Shown: positions 9,564 through 18,323, numbered from the stretch's first letter. The stretch is DNA of 64,000 bases from Flagellimonas pelagia (GCF_003584135.1 NZ_QXFI01000018.1:62001-126000); one strand, 5' to 3'. The notes: generated by a model not told the origin, from the letters alone. Made by a program: numbers and translations.

Positions 9564-10196
9564 TTGAAATTACTGCTTCATCCAACATACCTTCCCAACA
9601 TCGCTACTTTTGCTGCCATAGCACAGCAAGAAGTGGTTTGGGAGGCACATGACAATTTTCAGAAGCAGACCTACCGGAACCGTTGCTATATCTGTACTGA
9701 TAAGGGCAAGCACATGCTCAATATCCCCATAAAACATGTGGGCGGAGATGAAGGTCGTCAAAAATATGCCGATGTGCTCATGGACAACAGCTATCCTTGG
9801 AAAAAGCAGCATTGGCGCACCCTGGAAACTGCATACCGCACCTCTCCGTTCTTTGAGTTCTACGAGGATGATATCAGGCCTTTGTTCGAAGGTAAAGAGG
9901 CTTCTCTATTTGAGTTTAACCTAAAGGCTGTTGAGATTATAGGAGATTGTCTGGGGGTTCCATTGGCAAGTGAAAGAACGGGCAAATATGAATTGAGTCC
10001 CAAAGACTTGGTCGACACCCGTTTTTTGGTAGAAGCCAAAAAGGAAAAAAAACCGGATTTGGAATCTTACCCACAGGTATTTGAAGAAAGACATGGCTTT
10101 ATTCCAAACCTCAGTATTTTGGACCTATTGTTCAATGAGGGAACCAATACGCTCACCTACTTAAAAGAACAATCCTTGGATTTTTTGCATGATTAG
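9564..10196 (+). CDS. WbqC-like family protein
   Basis: This 210-residue protein matches the WbqC-like family (LLHPTYLPNIATF near the start, then NFQKQTYRNRCYI and WRTLETAYRTSPFFEFYEDD). The family is often found in polysaccharide loci and its biochemical role is not well defined. The likely start is TTG, because the conserved family N-terminus begins at that codon and the preceding gene ends only 18 nt upstream. It overlaps the next gene by 8 nt (ATGATTAG). Confidence 0.8.
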   Translation: MKLLLHPTYLPNIATFAAIAQQEVVWEAHDNFQKQTYRNRCYICTDKGKHMLNIPIKHVGGDEGRQKYADVLMDNSYPWKKQHWRTLETAYRTSPFFEFYEDDIRPLFEGKEASLFEFNLKAVEIIGDCLGVPLASERTGKYELSPKDLVDTRFLVEAKKEKKPDLESYPQVFEERHGFIPNLSILDLLFNEGTNTLTYLKEQSLDFLHD

Positions 10197-10497
10197 GCAC
10201 GGTATCCATTACGGAATCCATTTTATAGTTCCCGTCTTCATCGCTTTCTATTTTTTCAAAGGAAACCGGATTGGGGCATTATTGATTTTATGGACCGGCA
10301 TCCTCATTGATGTTGACCATTTTTGGGCCAATCCATTGTTCGATTCCAATCGTTGCAGCATCGGTTTTCATCCGTTGCATTCTTATTGGGCCATTTTGGG
10401 ATATTGTATCCTTCCATTTTTTAAACCTACACGATTGATTGGTCTGGCCCTGCTCCTCCATATTTTTGCGGATACGATGGATTGTTTATTGATGTGA
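10189..10497 (+). CDS. DUF6122 small membrane protein
   Basis: This 102-residue protein has about three hydrophobic segments and several conserved histidines and aspartates (GIHYGIHF, GILIDVDHFWANP, GFHPLHSYW, LHIFADTMDC). The pattern resembles a membrane metal-dependent hydrolase, but no activity is known for DUF6122. It overlaps the preceding gene by 8 nt and converges with the endonuclease-family gene, overlapping its 3' end by 12 nt. Confidence 0.75.
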   Translation: MIRHGIHYGIHFIVPVFIAFYFFKGNRIGALLILWTGILIDVDHFWANPLFDSNRCSIGFHPLHSYWAILGYCILPFFKPTRLIGLALLLHIFADTMDCLLM

Positions 10498-11520
10498 GTC
10501 CAATCGCAATGTTGCCATGACCGGAAAATGATCCGAAAGTCTTTCATTGAAGTTTTGATGGGAAAGCACCTCAAATTCGGGGTCAGCTAATATATAATCA
10601 ATTCGTATCGGGAATTTCAACAGATCATAGGTTCGACCAAAACCTTTTCCTTTTTCAAAATAGGAATCGTTCATATCCCCTTTAATGATCTGGTAAACAT
10701 TGGAATATTGGGTATTGTTGAAATCTCCCACCAATATTTTTTTAAAATGGGTCTTCTCCATGTTCTCCCTTATCAGATTGGCCTGTTCGTATTGTTTCAA
10801 CATCGCCTGTCTAGACCGTTCGAACAATTTTGCAGACTGTTCCCTTTTTATCGTATTCAAACCTGGAACTATCCTAAAGGATTGTAAATGAACATTGAAA
10901 ATCCTTAAGGTATCTTTTTTAAACAAAATATCTACATACAGGGTATTATTATTGGTTTGTGGAAAATCCAATGAATGTCCCTGAATAATAGGAAACTTTG
11001 AAAAAATAATCTGGTATGATTTTTTAGTACCTCCAGGAGTCTCATAGTTGTAAGGGTAGTTTTTAAACTCTCTTTTCTTTATCATACTGAATTCCTGAAA
11101 ACAGATAACATCTGGGTTTTGCTGCTTTACAAAAGAGACTATTTCGTTTTCAATATTGGAATCTTTGATCCAACTATATTTATTAAAACTCCTTGCGTTG
11201 AAAGACATTATGGATAATGCCCTTTGATCTTTTTCATCAACCTTGTCCTGCCCAGAAAACTTGTAAAAAGGACCTAAAAACAGGTACCAAAGCACCAACA
11301 AGGATACGGACAACAAAAAGTTCCTTTTTCTTCGCAATAACCAATACACAACAAAATTTGCATTGATCAATACGGATATTGGCACCACAAGACTCAGTAT
11401 GGAAAGTGAGGAAATGTATTTGGTAGGTATATAAGGCACCAACAATGAAATGGCCAGCACCAAGGCAAACAAGGTGTTCAACAAAAAGATGATCTTATCA
11501 AAAAATGAGAGGTTCTTCAC
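10486..11520 (-). CDS. endonuclease/exonuclease/phosphatase family protein
   Basis: This membrane-anchored EEP-fold hydrolase has 344 residues. Three hydrophobic helices occupy about residues 10-95, followed by the catalytic domain with MSFNARSFNKYSW, PDVICFQEF (metal-binding glutamate), VGDFNN and the C-terminal SDHFPVMATL. The substrate is unknown; family members cleave nucleic acids or phospho/sphingolipids. It is the last gene of a minus-strand run with the two rhomboids and mutL, 3 nt after its neighbour. Its DNA looks more A+T-rich than its neighbours. Confidence 0.85.
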   Translation of the reverse strand: MKNLSFFDKIIFLLNTLFALVLAISLLVPYIPTKYISSLSILSLVVPISVLINANFVVYWLLRRKRNFLLSVSLLVLWYLFLGPFYKFSGQDKVDEKDQRALSIMSFNARSFNKYSWIKDSNIENEIVSFVKQQNPDVICFQEFSMIKKREFKNYPYNYETPGGTKKSYQIIFSKFPIIQGHSLDFPQTNNNTLYVDILFKKDTLRIFNVHLQSFRIVPGLNTIKREQSAKLFERSRQAMLKQYEQANLIRENMEKTHFKKILVGDFNNTQYSNVYQIIKGDMNDSYFEKGKGFGRTYDLLKFPIRIDYILADPEFEVLSHQNFNERLSDHFPVMATLRLDSHQ

Positions 11521-11523
11521 AAA

Positions 11524-12387
11524 TCAGTCTTCCTTACCGGCTTTAAACAAAAAATCCTTTTCTTCCTTGGACAGGCTCTCGTACCCCGATTTGCTTATCT
11601 TGTCCAAAATGATATCTATCTTCCGTTGTTTGGCCTGTTTGTCGTAATCCGCTTTATTGTTTACCGTTGCACTCTTTTTGTAAACCGTTTTCATAGGTGC
11701 CTTTTTTTCCCTTGGTTTAAAAAGACTTGCGATAGCGTTTCTCAATTTGGTAAACCCAGAACCGATATCATTTCCCTTGAACAATTGACGGGCATAGACA
11801 TACCCTAACAACGCTCCTCCCAAATGCGCCAGCCTACCTCCTATATTTCCTCCGTAAGGTATTTGGATCAAATCCATCAACACAAAAAACGCCCCTATAT
11901 ACCACAGTTTAATATTGAAGAAAAACACACGAACCTCTTGATTGGGAATATAGGCACAAACAAAGATCAACACGGCCGTTACCCCAGCAGAAGCCCCTAT
12001 CAATGCCGTATTGGTATTCAACAAAGTTGGGAATACGTTATAGCTCAAAAGAAATACCAATCCACCCACAATGACCCCTAAGAAATATACATTGATGAAC
12101 TTTTGGGCATCAAAAAGGTTCAAAAATATACGGCTCGCAAAATAGAGCATGACCATGTTCCAAAAAATATGCATCAGCCCTGCATGGAAAAAGGAATAGG
12201 TCACCAAGGACCAGGGTTGTCCAATAAACTCCAAAAAATCCTTTGGCAATTGGAACCATGTGGAAATGGAATACCCGAGTAAAGCTTTTGAAAGTCCATC
12301 CAGTAAAAAAACCAATACGTTCAGGGCTATCAGCTTCTCCGCAACGGTCAGCCTGGCATATTGATATTGAAGTCCACCACTCGCCAT
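11524..12387 (-). CDS. rhomboid family intramembrane serine protease (first of pair)
   Basis: This 287-residue protein has about six membrane helices. The catalytic dyad is S133 in ALIGASAGVTA and H188 in RLAHLGGALLG; the HAGLMHIFWN motif in helix 2 is also conserved. A C-terminal cytoplasmic tail after residue 215 is basic and ends in an acidic stretch with EEKDFLFKAGKED. The substrate is unknown. It follows the second rhomboid gene by 3 nt. Confidence 0.9.
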   Translation of the reverse strand: MASGGLQYQYARLTVAEKLIALNVLVFLLDGLSKALLGYSISTWFQLPKDFLEFIGQPWSLVTYSFFHAGLMHIFWNMVMLYFASRIFLNLFDAQKFINVYFLGVIVGGLVFLLSYNVFPTLLNTNTALIGASAGVTAVLIFVCAYIPNQEVRVFFFNIKLWYIGAFFVLMDLIQIPYGGNIGGRLAHLGGALLGYVYARQLFKGNDIGSGFTKLRNAIASLFKPREKKAPMKTVYKKSATVNNKADYDKQAKQRKIDIILDKISKSGYESLSKEEKDFLFKAGKED

Positions 12388-12390
12388 AGA

Positions 12391-13125
12391 TTAATTCCAA
12401 CGGTTATTGTTGAACTGGTTCTTCTTCCAGTACCACATCATTATAAATCCGATCAACGCACCCCCAATGTGGGCAAAATGTGCAACCCCTGTATTCACGT
12501 TGCTAATACCAAAGATCAAGTCACTGGCAATCAATAGGGGCACAAAATACTTCGCCTTTATGGGCACAGGCAAAAAGATGAGCATCAGTTTTGCCTCGGA
12601 ATACATAAAGGCGAAAGCCACCAAAACACCATAAATAGCTCCCGATGCTCCCACTGCAGGAGTGTTGAATGCCATGAGCATACTATCTATAGTACCTTTT
12701 GATACCACATTATACCAACCCGGACTGTATTGTCCATTGGCCAAAATATCCAAAATCTGTGTCTTGGCAATACCTGCTCCTTCCAAAGCATTGATTCCTT
12801 CGGTGAAAAGAAAATAATTGACCCCTGTATGCAATGCCGCCGAACCTAGTCCCGCTGAAAAATAAAAGAACAGGAACTTGTTCCTTCCCCAAATACGCTC
12901 CAATGGTGTACCGAATGCCCATAGGGCATACATATTGAAGACAATGTGCATAAGGTTCCCATGCATGAACATATGGGTTACCACCTGCCACCACTCAAAA
13001 TTGGGGTTTTTGGGAAACCAAAGCGACATCCATTGGTACATTTGGTCTCCATATAATTGTGTGGCAAAAAACATGATCACATTTATGATCAATATGTGTT
13101 TTACTGCCTCTGTCATTCTACCCAT
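12391..13125 (-). CDS. rhomboid family intramembrane serine protease (second of pair)
   Basis: This 244-residue rhomboid has the catalytic serine S161 in AVGASGAIYG and H219 in HFAHIGGALIG, with MFMHGNLMHIVFNMYAL in helix 2. Compared with its downstream paralogue it carries an extra stretch of about 50 residues (roughly 100-155) before the serine helix. It starts immediately after the mutL stop codon, so it shares the mutL transcript. Two rhomboids side by side suggest different substrates, which is inference. Confidence 0.9.
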   Translation of the reverse strand: MGRMTEAVKHILIINVIMFFATQLYGDQMYQWMSLWFPKNPNFEWWQVVTHMFMHGNLMHIVFNMYALWAFGTPLERIWGRNKFLFFYFSAGLGSAALHTGVNYFLFTEGINALEGAGIAKTQILDILANGQYSPGWYNVVSKGTIDSMLMAFNTPAVGASGAIYGVLVAFAFMYSEAKLMLIFLPVPIKAKYFVPLLIASDLIFGISNVNTGVAHFAHIGGALIGFIMMWYWKKNQFNNNRWN

Positions 13126-14973
13126 CTAGCTGAATTTTTTATCGATATCCCCTTCGGAGACAATGGTATACGTTATTTTTTGAAACGGACTAAGGGAAGG
13201 CTCCTTGCAGGCGAACAAATTGTTCACCAATGCCAATTGCGATTCTTGGTCCAAAACTTCCCCCGTTCTAATGGCCAGGTTTTTGGAAAGCACTTTGGCC
13301 AGGACCTCCGCCTGTGAAAGGGTTCCATCATTAAAACCTTCCATATAGTCGGCAATCAAATGATCCAATACCGTGCCAATCCCACTTTCGGGCACTACCA
13401 AGGGCACACCTGTCACTTTTACAGTTTCATGTTTCAAACTTTCAAAAGCGAACCCGATATTTGTCAGGCTTTCCTTGATTTCGTTAAGAACGGCCAATTC
13501 TTGTTTGTTGAAAGTCAGTTCCAAAGGAAAGAGTAATTGTTGGCTCACCCCTTCCTTTACGGTGATCTCCCCTAAAAACTTCTCGAACAGGATGCGTTCA
13601 TGGGCCCTATTCTGGTGAATGACCAACAAGCCCGATCGCACAGTGCTCATTACATATTTTCTGCGCAATTGAAAAGTTGCGGCCAAGCGTTCCTCCACCT
13701 CTTCATCGGTATATAATGTCCCTTGTACTGCACTTTCGGATTCGATTACCACACTGCTGAATTCCTCCACATCAATATCCTTGTCCAAGCCTTCATACAT
13801 GTCTTCCCAACCTTTAACACTTGTTTTCTGAAAGGATTTACCCATTCCCTTGGATTCCGAAGTTTCCTTGAATGGATTGAAGGATGCATCTACCGTTACC
13901 TTTGGTAAAATGACATCTTTTTCCTTGTAGGCATAAGGCGTATCCAGATTGGGATCATGATCAAAATCCAAGACCGGGGCCACATTGAATTGTCCTAGAC
14001 TATGCTTTACCGTGGAACGCAAAATGGCGTACAAGGTGTTTTCATCATCAAATTTCACCTCGGTTTTGGTGGGATGTATGTTGATATCGATGGACGATGG
14101 ATCTACTTCCAAATACAGAAAATAACCTGGGTACATATCCGATTTGATCAAACCTTCAAAGGCGGCCGTCACGGCATGATGCAGATAAGGACTCTTGATA
14201 AATCGGTCATTGGCGAAGAAAAACTGCTCGCCCCGACTCTTTTTGGCAAATTCGGGTTTGCAGACAAAACCGGAAATCTTCACCACCTCGGTTTCTTCAT
14301 TCACAGGCACCAACCGGTCCTCCATCCTGTTGCCGAAAATATGGGCAATTCGCTGGCGGTGTTTTGTTTTGGGCAGATTGAACAGTTCCGACCCGTTGTT
14401 GTAAAAATGGAATTCGATATTGGGATGCACCAAGGCCACCCGATGGAACTCATCGGTGATATGCCTCAGTTCCACTTGGTGGGATTTTAAAAAGTTTCTT
14501 CTCGCCGGAATATTGAAAAACAGGTTTTTCACGGAAATGGATGTCCCTTTCGGAGTGGCCACCACTTCTTGGGAAACGATCTTACTGCCTTCAATCTTGA
14601 GCTGAACCCCTACCTCACTATCCTCTTTTCTTGTTTGCATATCCACATGGGCAATGGCCGCTATGGAAGCCAAGGCCTCACCACGGAAACCTTTGGTATG
14701 CAAATTGAAAAGATCTTGTGCGGAAGTAATCTTGGAAGTAGCATGGCGCTCAAAGGATAAACGGGCATCGGTCTCGCTCATCCCCATGCCGTCGTCCACT
14801 ACCTGTATCAACGTCTTTCCACCATCTTTGATAATCAACTTGATGGTACTGGCACCGGCATCGATGGCATTTTCCATCAGTTCCTTCACCACGGAAGCTG
14901 GGCGCTGAACCACCTCCCCTGCCGCTATCTGATTGGCAACATGGTCCGGTAACAGTTTAATGATGTCCGCCAT
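13126..14973 (-). CDS. mutL: DNA mismatch repair protein MutL
   Basis: This 615-residue GHKL ATPase couples MutS mismatch recognition to strand processing. The N-terminal ATPase motifs are intact: ELMENAIDAGAS (32-43), DDGMGM (60-65) and KGFRGEALASI (94-104). The C-terminal domain is present, but the endonuclease motif DQHA(x)2E(x)4E is replaced by HQNRAHERILFE at 453-464, and the ACK...AIK and CPHGRP-type motifs read ACKEPSLSPFQKI. Endonuclease activity is therefore doubtful. Its start overlaps the preceding gene's stop (TAATG). Confidence 0.95.
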   Translation of the reverse strand: MADIIKLLPDHVANQIAAGEVVQRPASVVKELMENAIDAGASTIKLIIKDGGKTLIQVVDDGMGMSETDARLSFERHATSKITSAQDLFNLHTKGFRGEALASIAAIAHVDMQTRKEDSEVGVQLKIEGSKIVSQEVVATPKGTSISVKNLFFNIPARRNFLKSHQVELRHITDEFHRVALVHPNIEFHFYNNGSELFNLPKTKHRQRIAHIFGNRMEDRLVPVNEETEVVKISGFVCKPEFAKKSRGEQFFFANDRFIKSPYLHHAVTAAFEGLIKSDMYPGYFLYLEVDPSSIDINIHPTKTEVKFDDENTLYAILRSTVKHSLGQFNVAPVLDFDHDPNLDTPYAYKEKDVILPKVTVDASFNPFKETSESKGMGKSFQKTSVKGWEDMYEGLDKDIDVEEFSSVVIESESAVQGTLYTDEEVEERLAATFQLRRKYVMSTVRSGLLVIHQNRAHERILFEKFLGEITVKEGVSQQLLFPLELTFNKQELAVLNEIKESLTNIGFAFESLKHETVKVTGVPLVVPESGIGTVLDHLIADYMEGFNDGTLSQAEVLAKVLSKNLAIRTGEVLDQESQLALVNNLFACKEPSLSPFQKITYTIVSEGDIDKKFS

Positions 14974-15257
14974 TATGGATTCCAGAATATCGATAAATCG
15001 AAGTCTATAATGATGAGGAACAATAAGACCAAGATGGCCACTATTACAAGAAATCGAAGTTTCATGTTCTTGTCCCCTTCGTTTTTCAGGTCATCCATGG
15101 CCGAGGTAAACTTGTTCTTAATCCCTCGATTAGTCTGTACCGTACTTCGGAATTTATCCAGTTTGTGTTCTATCTTATAAGGATTGCCCTCCCCTTTGTA
15201 GTATCGCGGTGAATACTCAAAGCTCCTATTTTTCCTAAGTTTCAGGGGGTTTCGCAT
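14973..15257 (-). CDS. small single-pass membrane protein upstream of mutL
   Basis: This 94-residue protein has a basic N-terminus (KLRKNRSFEYSPRYYKGEG) and one C-terminal membrane helix (about residues 66-87, LRFLVIVAILVLLFLIIIDF). Homologues in databases are sometimes labelled as riboflavin synthase subunits, but nothing here resembles a lumazine or riboflavin synthase. The arrangement suggests a tail-anchored protein. It shares its stop codon region with the mutL start and has a purine-rich AGGAGAAGG before its ATG, unusual in this window. Confidence 0.75.
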   Translation of the reverse strand: MRNPLKLRKNRSFEYSPRYYKGEGNPYKIEHKLDKFRSTVQTNRGIKNKFTSAMDDLKNEGDKNMKLRFLVIVAILVLLFLIIIDFDLSIFWNP

Positions 15258-15278
15258 GATATCCTTCTCCTATATGCC

Positions 15279-15286
15279 CAAAGGTA
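15279..15286 (-). promoter_or_regulatory. -7 element for the mutL operon
   Basis: On the minus strand TACCTTTG matches TAnnTTTG and precedes the small membrane protein gene by 21 nt. It would drive the small membrane protein, mutL, both rhomboids and the endonuclease-family gene. No matching -33 is evident. Confidence 0.45.
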
Positions 15287-15344
15287 CTCAAAATAGAAAA
15301 AAGGGCTCGGAGACCCTTCCTAAAAAATGTTAACAACCGAACCG

Positions 15345-15440
15345 TTGATTTCTGGATTGTTTGATTGCTGGAATATTGGATTGCTCGGATAAAAAACGCT
15401 CGTCTTGAACTTGAGCTTGGACTTGTTACTTAAACTTGCT
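15345..15440. repeat. degenerate short tandem repeats in the mutL-ribH gap
   Basis: The gap between the mutL operon and ribH contains irregular copies of TTGGATTG/TTGATTGCTGGA, then of CTTGAACTTG/CTTGGACTTG. No open frame or stable hairpin stands out in the 184-bp gap. Confidence 0.45.
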
Positions 15441-15441
15441 C

Positions 15442-15924
15442 TTATTTCCCCAACACCGCCATCTGGATGGCCGCTATGGCCGCTTCGGTACCTTTATTGC
15501 CGTGTTTGCCGCCGCTCCTATCCAAGGATTGTTGAATATTATCGTCGGTAAGTACACAAAAAATAACCGGGACATCGTAAGCAACATTCAAATCCTTGAT
15601 ACCTTGGGCCGTTGCACTACATACAAAATCAAAATGGCTGGTCTCTCCCCTGATCACACTTCCAATGGCGATAACCGCATCCACCTTTTGGGTGTTGATC
15701 ATTTTTTTGCTGCCAAAAGTTAGCTCAAAGCTACCGGGTACGTTCCAACGGATGATGTTTTCTGGCAAGGCCCCACAATCCAAAAGGGCCTCTTGGGCAC
15801 CCTGGAAAAGGGCTTCGGTAATCTGTCCGTTCCATTCCGAAACAACAATCCCAAACCGAAGATCCTTCGCGTTTGGGATTTTATTTTTATCGTAAACGGA
15901 TAAGTTTTTGTTCTCTGTGGCCAT
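15442..15924 (-). CDS. ribH: 6,7-dimethyl-8-ribityllumazine synthase
   Basis: This is the penultimate enzyme of riboflavin synthesis, which condenses 5-amino-6-ribitylaminouracil with dihydroxybutanone phosphate. It has 160 residues. The conserved blocks are VSEWNGQIT, VPGSFEL, AIGSVIRGETSHFDFV (with the catalytic histidine) and VLTDDNIQQSLDRSGGKHGN. It forms icosahedral or pentameric shells in the cytoplasm. It starts 3 nt after the TPR gene and probably shares its transcript. No other rib gene is in the window. Confidence 0.95.
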   Translation of the reverse strand: MATENKNLSVYDKNKIPNAKDLRFGIVVSEWNGQITEALFQGAQEALLDCGALPENIIRWNVPGSFELTFGSKKMINTQKVDAVIAIGSVIRGETSHFDFVCSATAQGIKDLNVAYDVPVIFCVLTDDNIQQSLDRSGGKHGNKGTEAAIAAIQMAVLGK

Positions 15925-15927
15925 GTT

Positions 15928-16689
15928 TTAGTTTTGGGCCATCCCGATCAAGGCATCAATGCCGTTTCCTTCTTGGGAGTCGGGATATTTTTCTTTGATT
16001 TGTTCAAAATAACCCAAGGCCTTATCCTTTTGTCCTAGTTCCATGGCAACCACTCCAGCTTTGTACAAAAATCTAGGGGTTGTGAATTCATTTTCACTGT
16101 GAGCAATGGCCTTTTGATAGTAATCCAAGGCATCTTCTGGCTGGTTCAATTGGGAAAAAGCGTCCCCAATACCCCCTTTTGCCATGGCTCCCATGATGTC
16201 GTCATCAGAAGAAAAACTTTCCAACTGGGAAATGGCGTCCTGATATTGCTGAAGGTTCAAATAGGTCATCCCTGCAGAGTATTTGGCAAGGTTGGCCGCT
16301 TTGGTACCACTGTATTCTTCGATGATGTCCAAGAAACCATATTTACCTTCGGCACCGTTCAAGGCCAATGTGAACAAAGAATCCCTTTCGGTTTCGCTGT
16401 TCAAAGCTTGGTCAAAATATTGTTGTGGATAGAAAAGTTCGTTGGCGGCTGTTGCCTCCTTTGGTTTTTGGATGAACTGATGGTATCCCAAATAGGCCAA
16501 AACACCAACAGCAACGGCTCCAATAACGCCCAAAATATAGTTTTGGTTCTTTTGTACCCATGCCTCGGTGCGCGATGCACTCTCGTCCAACGTATGGAAT
16601 ACTTCCGCTGTTGTACTTTCGTGATCGTCTAATTGAGCTTCCTCTTCTTTATTTTTTGGCTTGAAGCCTCTCTTCTTGTATGTTGCCAT
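15928..16689 (-). CDS. membrane-anchored tetratricopeptide repeat protein
   Basis: This 253-residue protein has a charged cytoplasmic N-terminus (KKRGFKPKNKEEEAQLDDHE), one membrane helix at about residues 50-70 and a C-terminal domain of three or four TPR units, including ALDYYQKAIAHSENEFTTPR and ALGYFEQIKEKYPDS. The layout resembles YfgM-like envelope proteins that bind SecYEG or chaperones, which is a loose similarity only. It is the first gene of a pair with ribH and is divergent from recF. Confidence 0.8.
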   Translation of the reverse strand: MATYKKRGFKPKNKEEEAQLDDHESTTAEVFHTLDESASRTEAWVQKNQNYILGVIGAVAVGVLAYLGYHQFIQKPKEATAANELFYPQQYFDQALNSETERDSLFTLALNGAEGKYGFLDIIEEYSGTKAANLAKYSAGMTYLNLQQYQDAISQLESFSSDDDIMGAMAKGGIGDAFSQLNQPEDALDYYQKAIAHSENEFTTPRFLYKAGVVAMELGQKDKALGYFEQIKEKYPDSQEGNGIDALIGMAQN

Positions 16690-16709
16690 CCGTCATTAAA
16701 TTGGTCGCG

Positions 16710-16739
16710 CAAAAATAAAGTTTTTATCCAAAACCAAAA
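16710..16739 (-). promoter_or_regulatory. promoter of the TPR-ribH pair
   Basis: On the minus strand TTTTG (16739-16735), a 17-nt spacer and TATTTTTG (16717-16710) form a good match to the Bacteroidota -33/-7 promoter, 20 nt before the TPR gene start. Confidence 0.55.
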
Positions 16740-16753
16740 GGTAATTTATTCGT

Positions 16754-16761
16754 TATTTTTG
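16754..16761 (+). promoter_or_regulatory. -7 element upstream of recF
   Basis: TATTTTTG lies in the divergent region between the TPR gene and recF, 55 nt before the recF ATG. No clear -33 element is seen. Confidence 0.35.
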
Positions 16762-16816
16762 GAATCGCAAATTTGGGTACCAACCTGCAAAAATCCCATT
16801 GTTTCTCAAAAGCCAT

Positions 16817-17896
16817 ATGTTTTTAAGACATTTATCTTTAGTCAATTACAAAAATTTTGATTCCAAGGACCTGGAATTCGACCCGGTGATCAACTGTTTG
16901 GTCGGCGATAATGGTGTTGGAAAGACGAACATCCTCGACGCCATATACCACCTTTGTTTTGGCAAGAGCTATTTCAATCCCGTCTCTACCCAAAACATCA
17001 AACACGACACCGAATTTTTTGTGGTGGACGGGGAATTTGAAAAGGAAGGCAGGAGCGAAAAAATCATCTGCAGTTTTAAAAAAGGTACCAAAAAAGTAAT
17101 CAAACGAAATGGCAAACCGTATGAAAAGTTCTCGGAGCACATCGGTTTTTTGCCCCTCGTGATCATTTCTCCTGCTGATCGCGATCTGATCTTGGAAGGC
17201 AGCGACACCCGAAGAAAATTTATGGATGGGGTCATTTCGCAATCGGACAAAGCCTATCTCAATAACCTCATCAAATACAATAAGGTGTTGACACAAAGGA
17301 ACTCTCTTTTAAAATACTTTGTGGCCAACCACACTTTTGAAAAAGGAACTTTATCCATTTACAATGAACAATTGCATGCCTTGGGCACCGAAATCCATAA
17401 AAAACGACTGGAGTTCATATCCTCCTTCTTGCCAATTTTCAAGGAGCAATACCAGCACATTTCGGATAAAGAGGAACAAATCATGCTATCCTACGAAAGT
17501 CAACTTGATGAAGGTAGTCTACTAGAACTTTTGGAGGCCAACATGGAAAAGGACCGGGCACTGCAATATACTTCTGTGGGTATCCACAAAGATGACCTCA
17601 ACTTTACCATTGCCGACCATCCCATTAAAAAATTTGGGAGTCAAGGACAGCAGAAATCCTTCCTGATCGCCCTAAAATTGGCCCAGTTCCATTTTATAAA
17701 GGAACAGGCCAGCACCACTCCCATTCTATTATTGGATGATATTTTTGATAAGTTGGATGAGAATCGGGTTTCCCATATTGTGGGTTTGGTGAAGAATGAC
17801 AATTTTGGGCAGATCTTTATCAGTGACACCCATGCGGAACGTACCGAAAATGTGGTGAAAAATATTCATCAGAGCTATAAAATCTTTACCTTGTAG
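16817..17896 (+). CDS. recF: DNA replication and repair protein RecF
   Basis: This SMC-like ATPase of 359 residues loads RecA at single-strand gaps with RecO and RecR. It has Walker A (GDNGVGKTN), the signature motif [16 protein letters not shown] and Walker [12 protein letters not shown]. The ATG at 16817 is chosen because RecF proteins begin with the [18 protein letters not shown] strand; an in-frame TTG 18 bp upstream would add six unrelated residues. It is not next to dnaA, dnaN or gyrB here. A lipoprotein gene and a DciA-like gene follow within a few nucleotides. Confidence 0.95.
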   Translation: MFLRHLSLVNYKNFDSKDLEFDPVINCLVGDNGVGKTNILDAIYHLCFGKSYFNPVSTQNIKHDTEFFVVDGEFEKEGRSEKIICSFKKGTKKVIKRNGKPYEKFSEHIGFLPLVIISPADRDLILEGSDTRRKFMDGVISQSDKAYLNNLIKYNKVLTQRNSLLKYFVANHTFEKGTLSIYNEQLHALGTEIHKKRLEFISSFLPIFKEQYQHISDKEEQIMLSYESQLDEGSLLELLEANMEKDRALQYTSVGIHKDDLNFTIADHPIKKFGSQGQQKSFLIALKLAQFHFIKEQASTTPILLLDDIFDKLDENRVSHIVGLVKNDNFGQIFISDTHAERTENVVKNIHQSYKIFTL

Positions 17897-17900
17897 CATC

Positions 17901-18323
17901 ATGAAAAAATTCCTTTTTACCCTAATCGCCTTTCTCATTTTTGCTTGCGAAAGCACCTCCGTCAAGGAAGCAGACCTTCATTATTTGAATGGGTATTGGG
18001 AGATTTCAGAAGTGGTTTTTCCTGATGGTTCCATCAAGGAATACGGTGTAAATCCCAGCATCGATTTTATTCAATTTGAAGACGGAAAAGGGTACCGAAA
18101 AAAAATGCAGCCCAAATTTGACGGCTCTTATGACACTTCCAACGATGTGGAAACTTTCACCATAACTCCTGGCAATCAAACTTTTGTCCTTCAGTACAAA
18201 AACGATTTCAGTGAGTGGGAGGAGAATCTGGTCGCAGTGGATTCCATGGGTTTCTCCGTGACCAACATGGATGGCATCCAATATACGTACAAACGTTTCG
18301 AACCCATTAAAATTCCCAAGTAA
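17901..18323 (+). CDS. lipocalin-like lipoprotein of unknown function
   Basis: This 140-residue protein begins with a lipoprotein signal peptide ending in the lipobox-like LIFACES (cysteine 16). The rest is predicted beta-rich (LNGYWEISEVVFPDG, FVLQYKNDFSEWEENLVAV), in keeping with small lipocalin-like outer-membrane lipoproteins. The role is unknown. It starts 4 nt after recF and its stop overlaps the next start (TAATG), so all three genes are probably co-transcribed. Confidence 0.7.
   Translation: MKKFLFTLIAFLIFACESTSVKEADLHYLNGYWEISEVVFPDGSIKEYGVNPSIDFIQFEDGKGYRKKMQPKFDGSYDTSNDVETFTITPGNQTFVLQYKNDFSEWEENLVAVDSMGFSVTNMDGIQYTYKRFEPIKIPK

Noticed and set aside
9553..9572. GTTTCACTTTTGAAAT near the lepB end as a possible parS
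   Set aside because: The two halves are offset by extra T residues and the CACGTG centre of parS is missing.
14973..15257. Naming the small gene upstream of mutL as a riboflavin synthase subunit
   Set aside because: The product is a basic single-pass membrane protein without any lumazine or riboflavin synthase motif; true ribH lies 185 bp away.
16099..16632. Open frame of 177 codons opposite the TPR gene
   Set aside because: It mirrors TPR codons; the TPR protein has clear repeats and a promoter, the antisense frame has neither.
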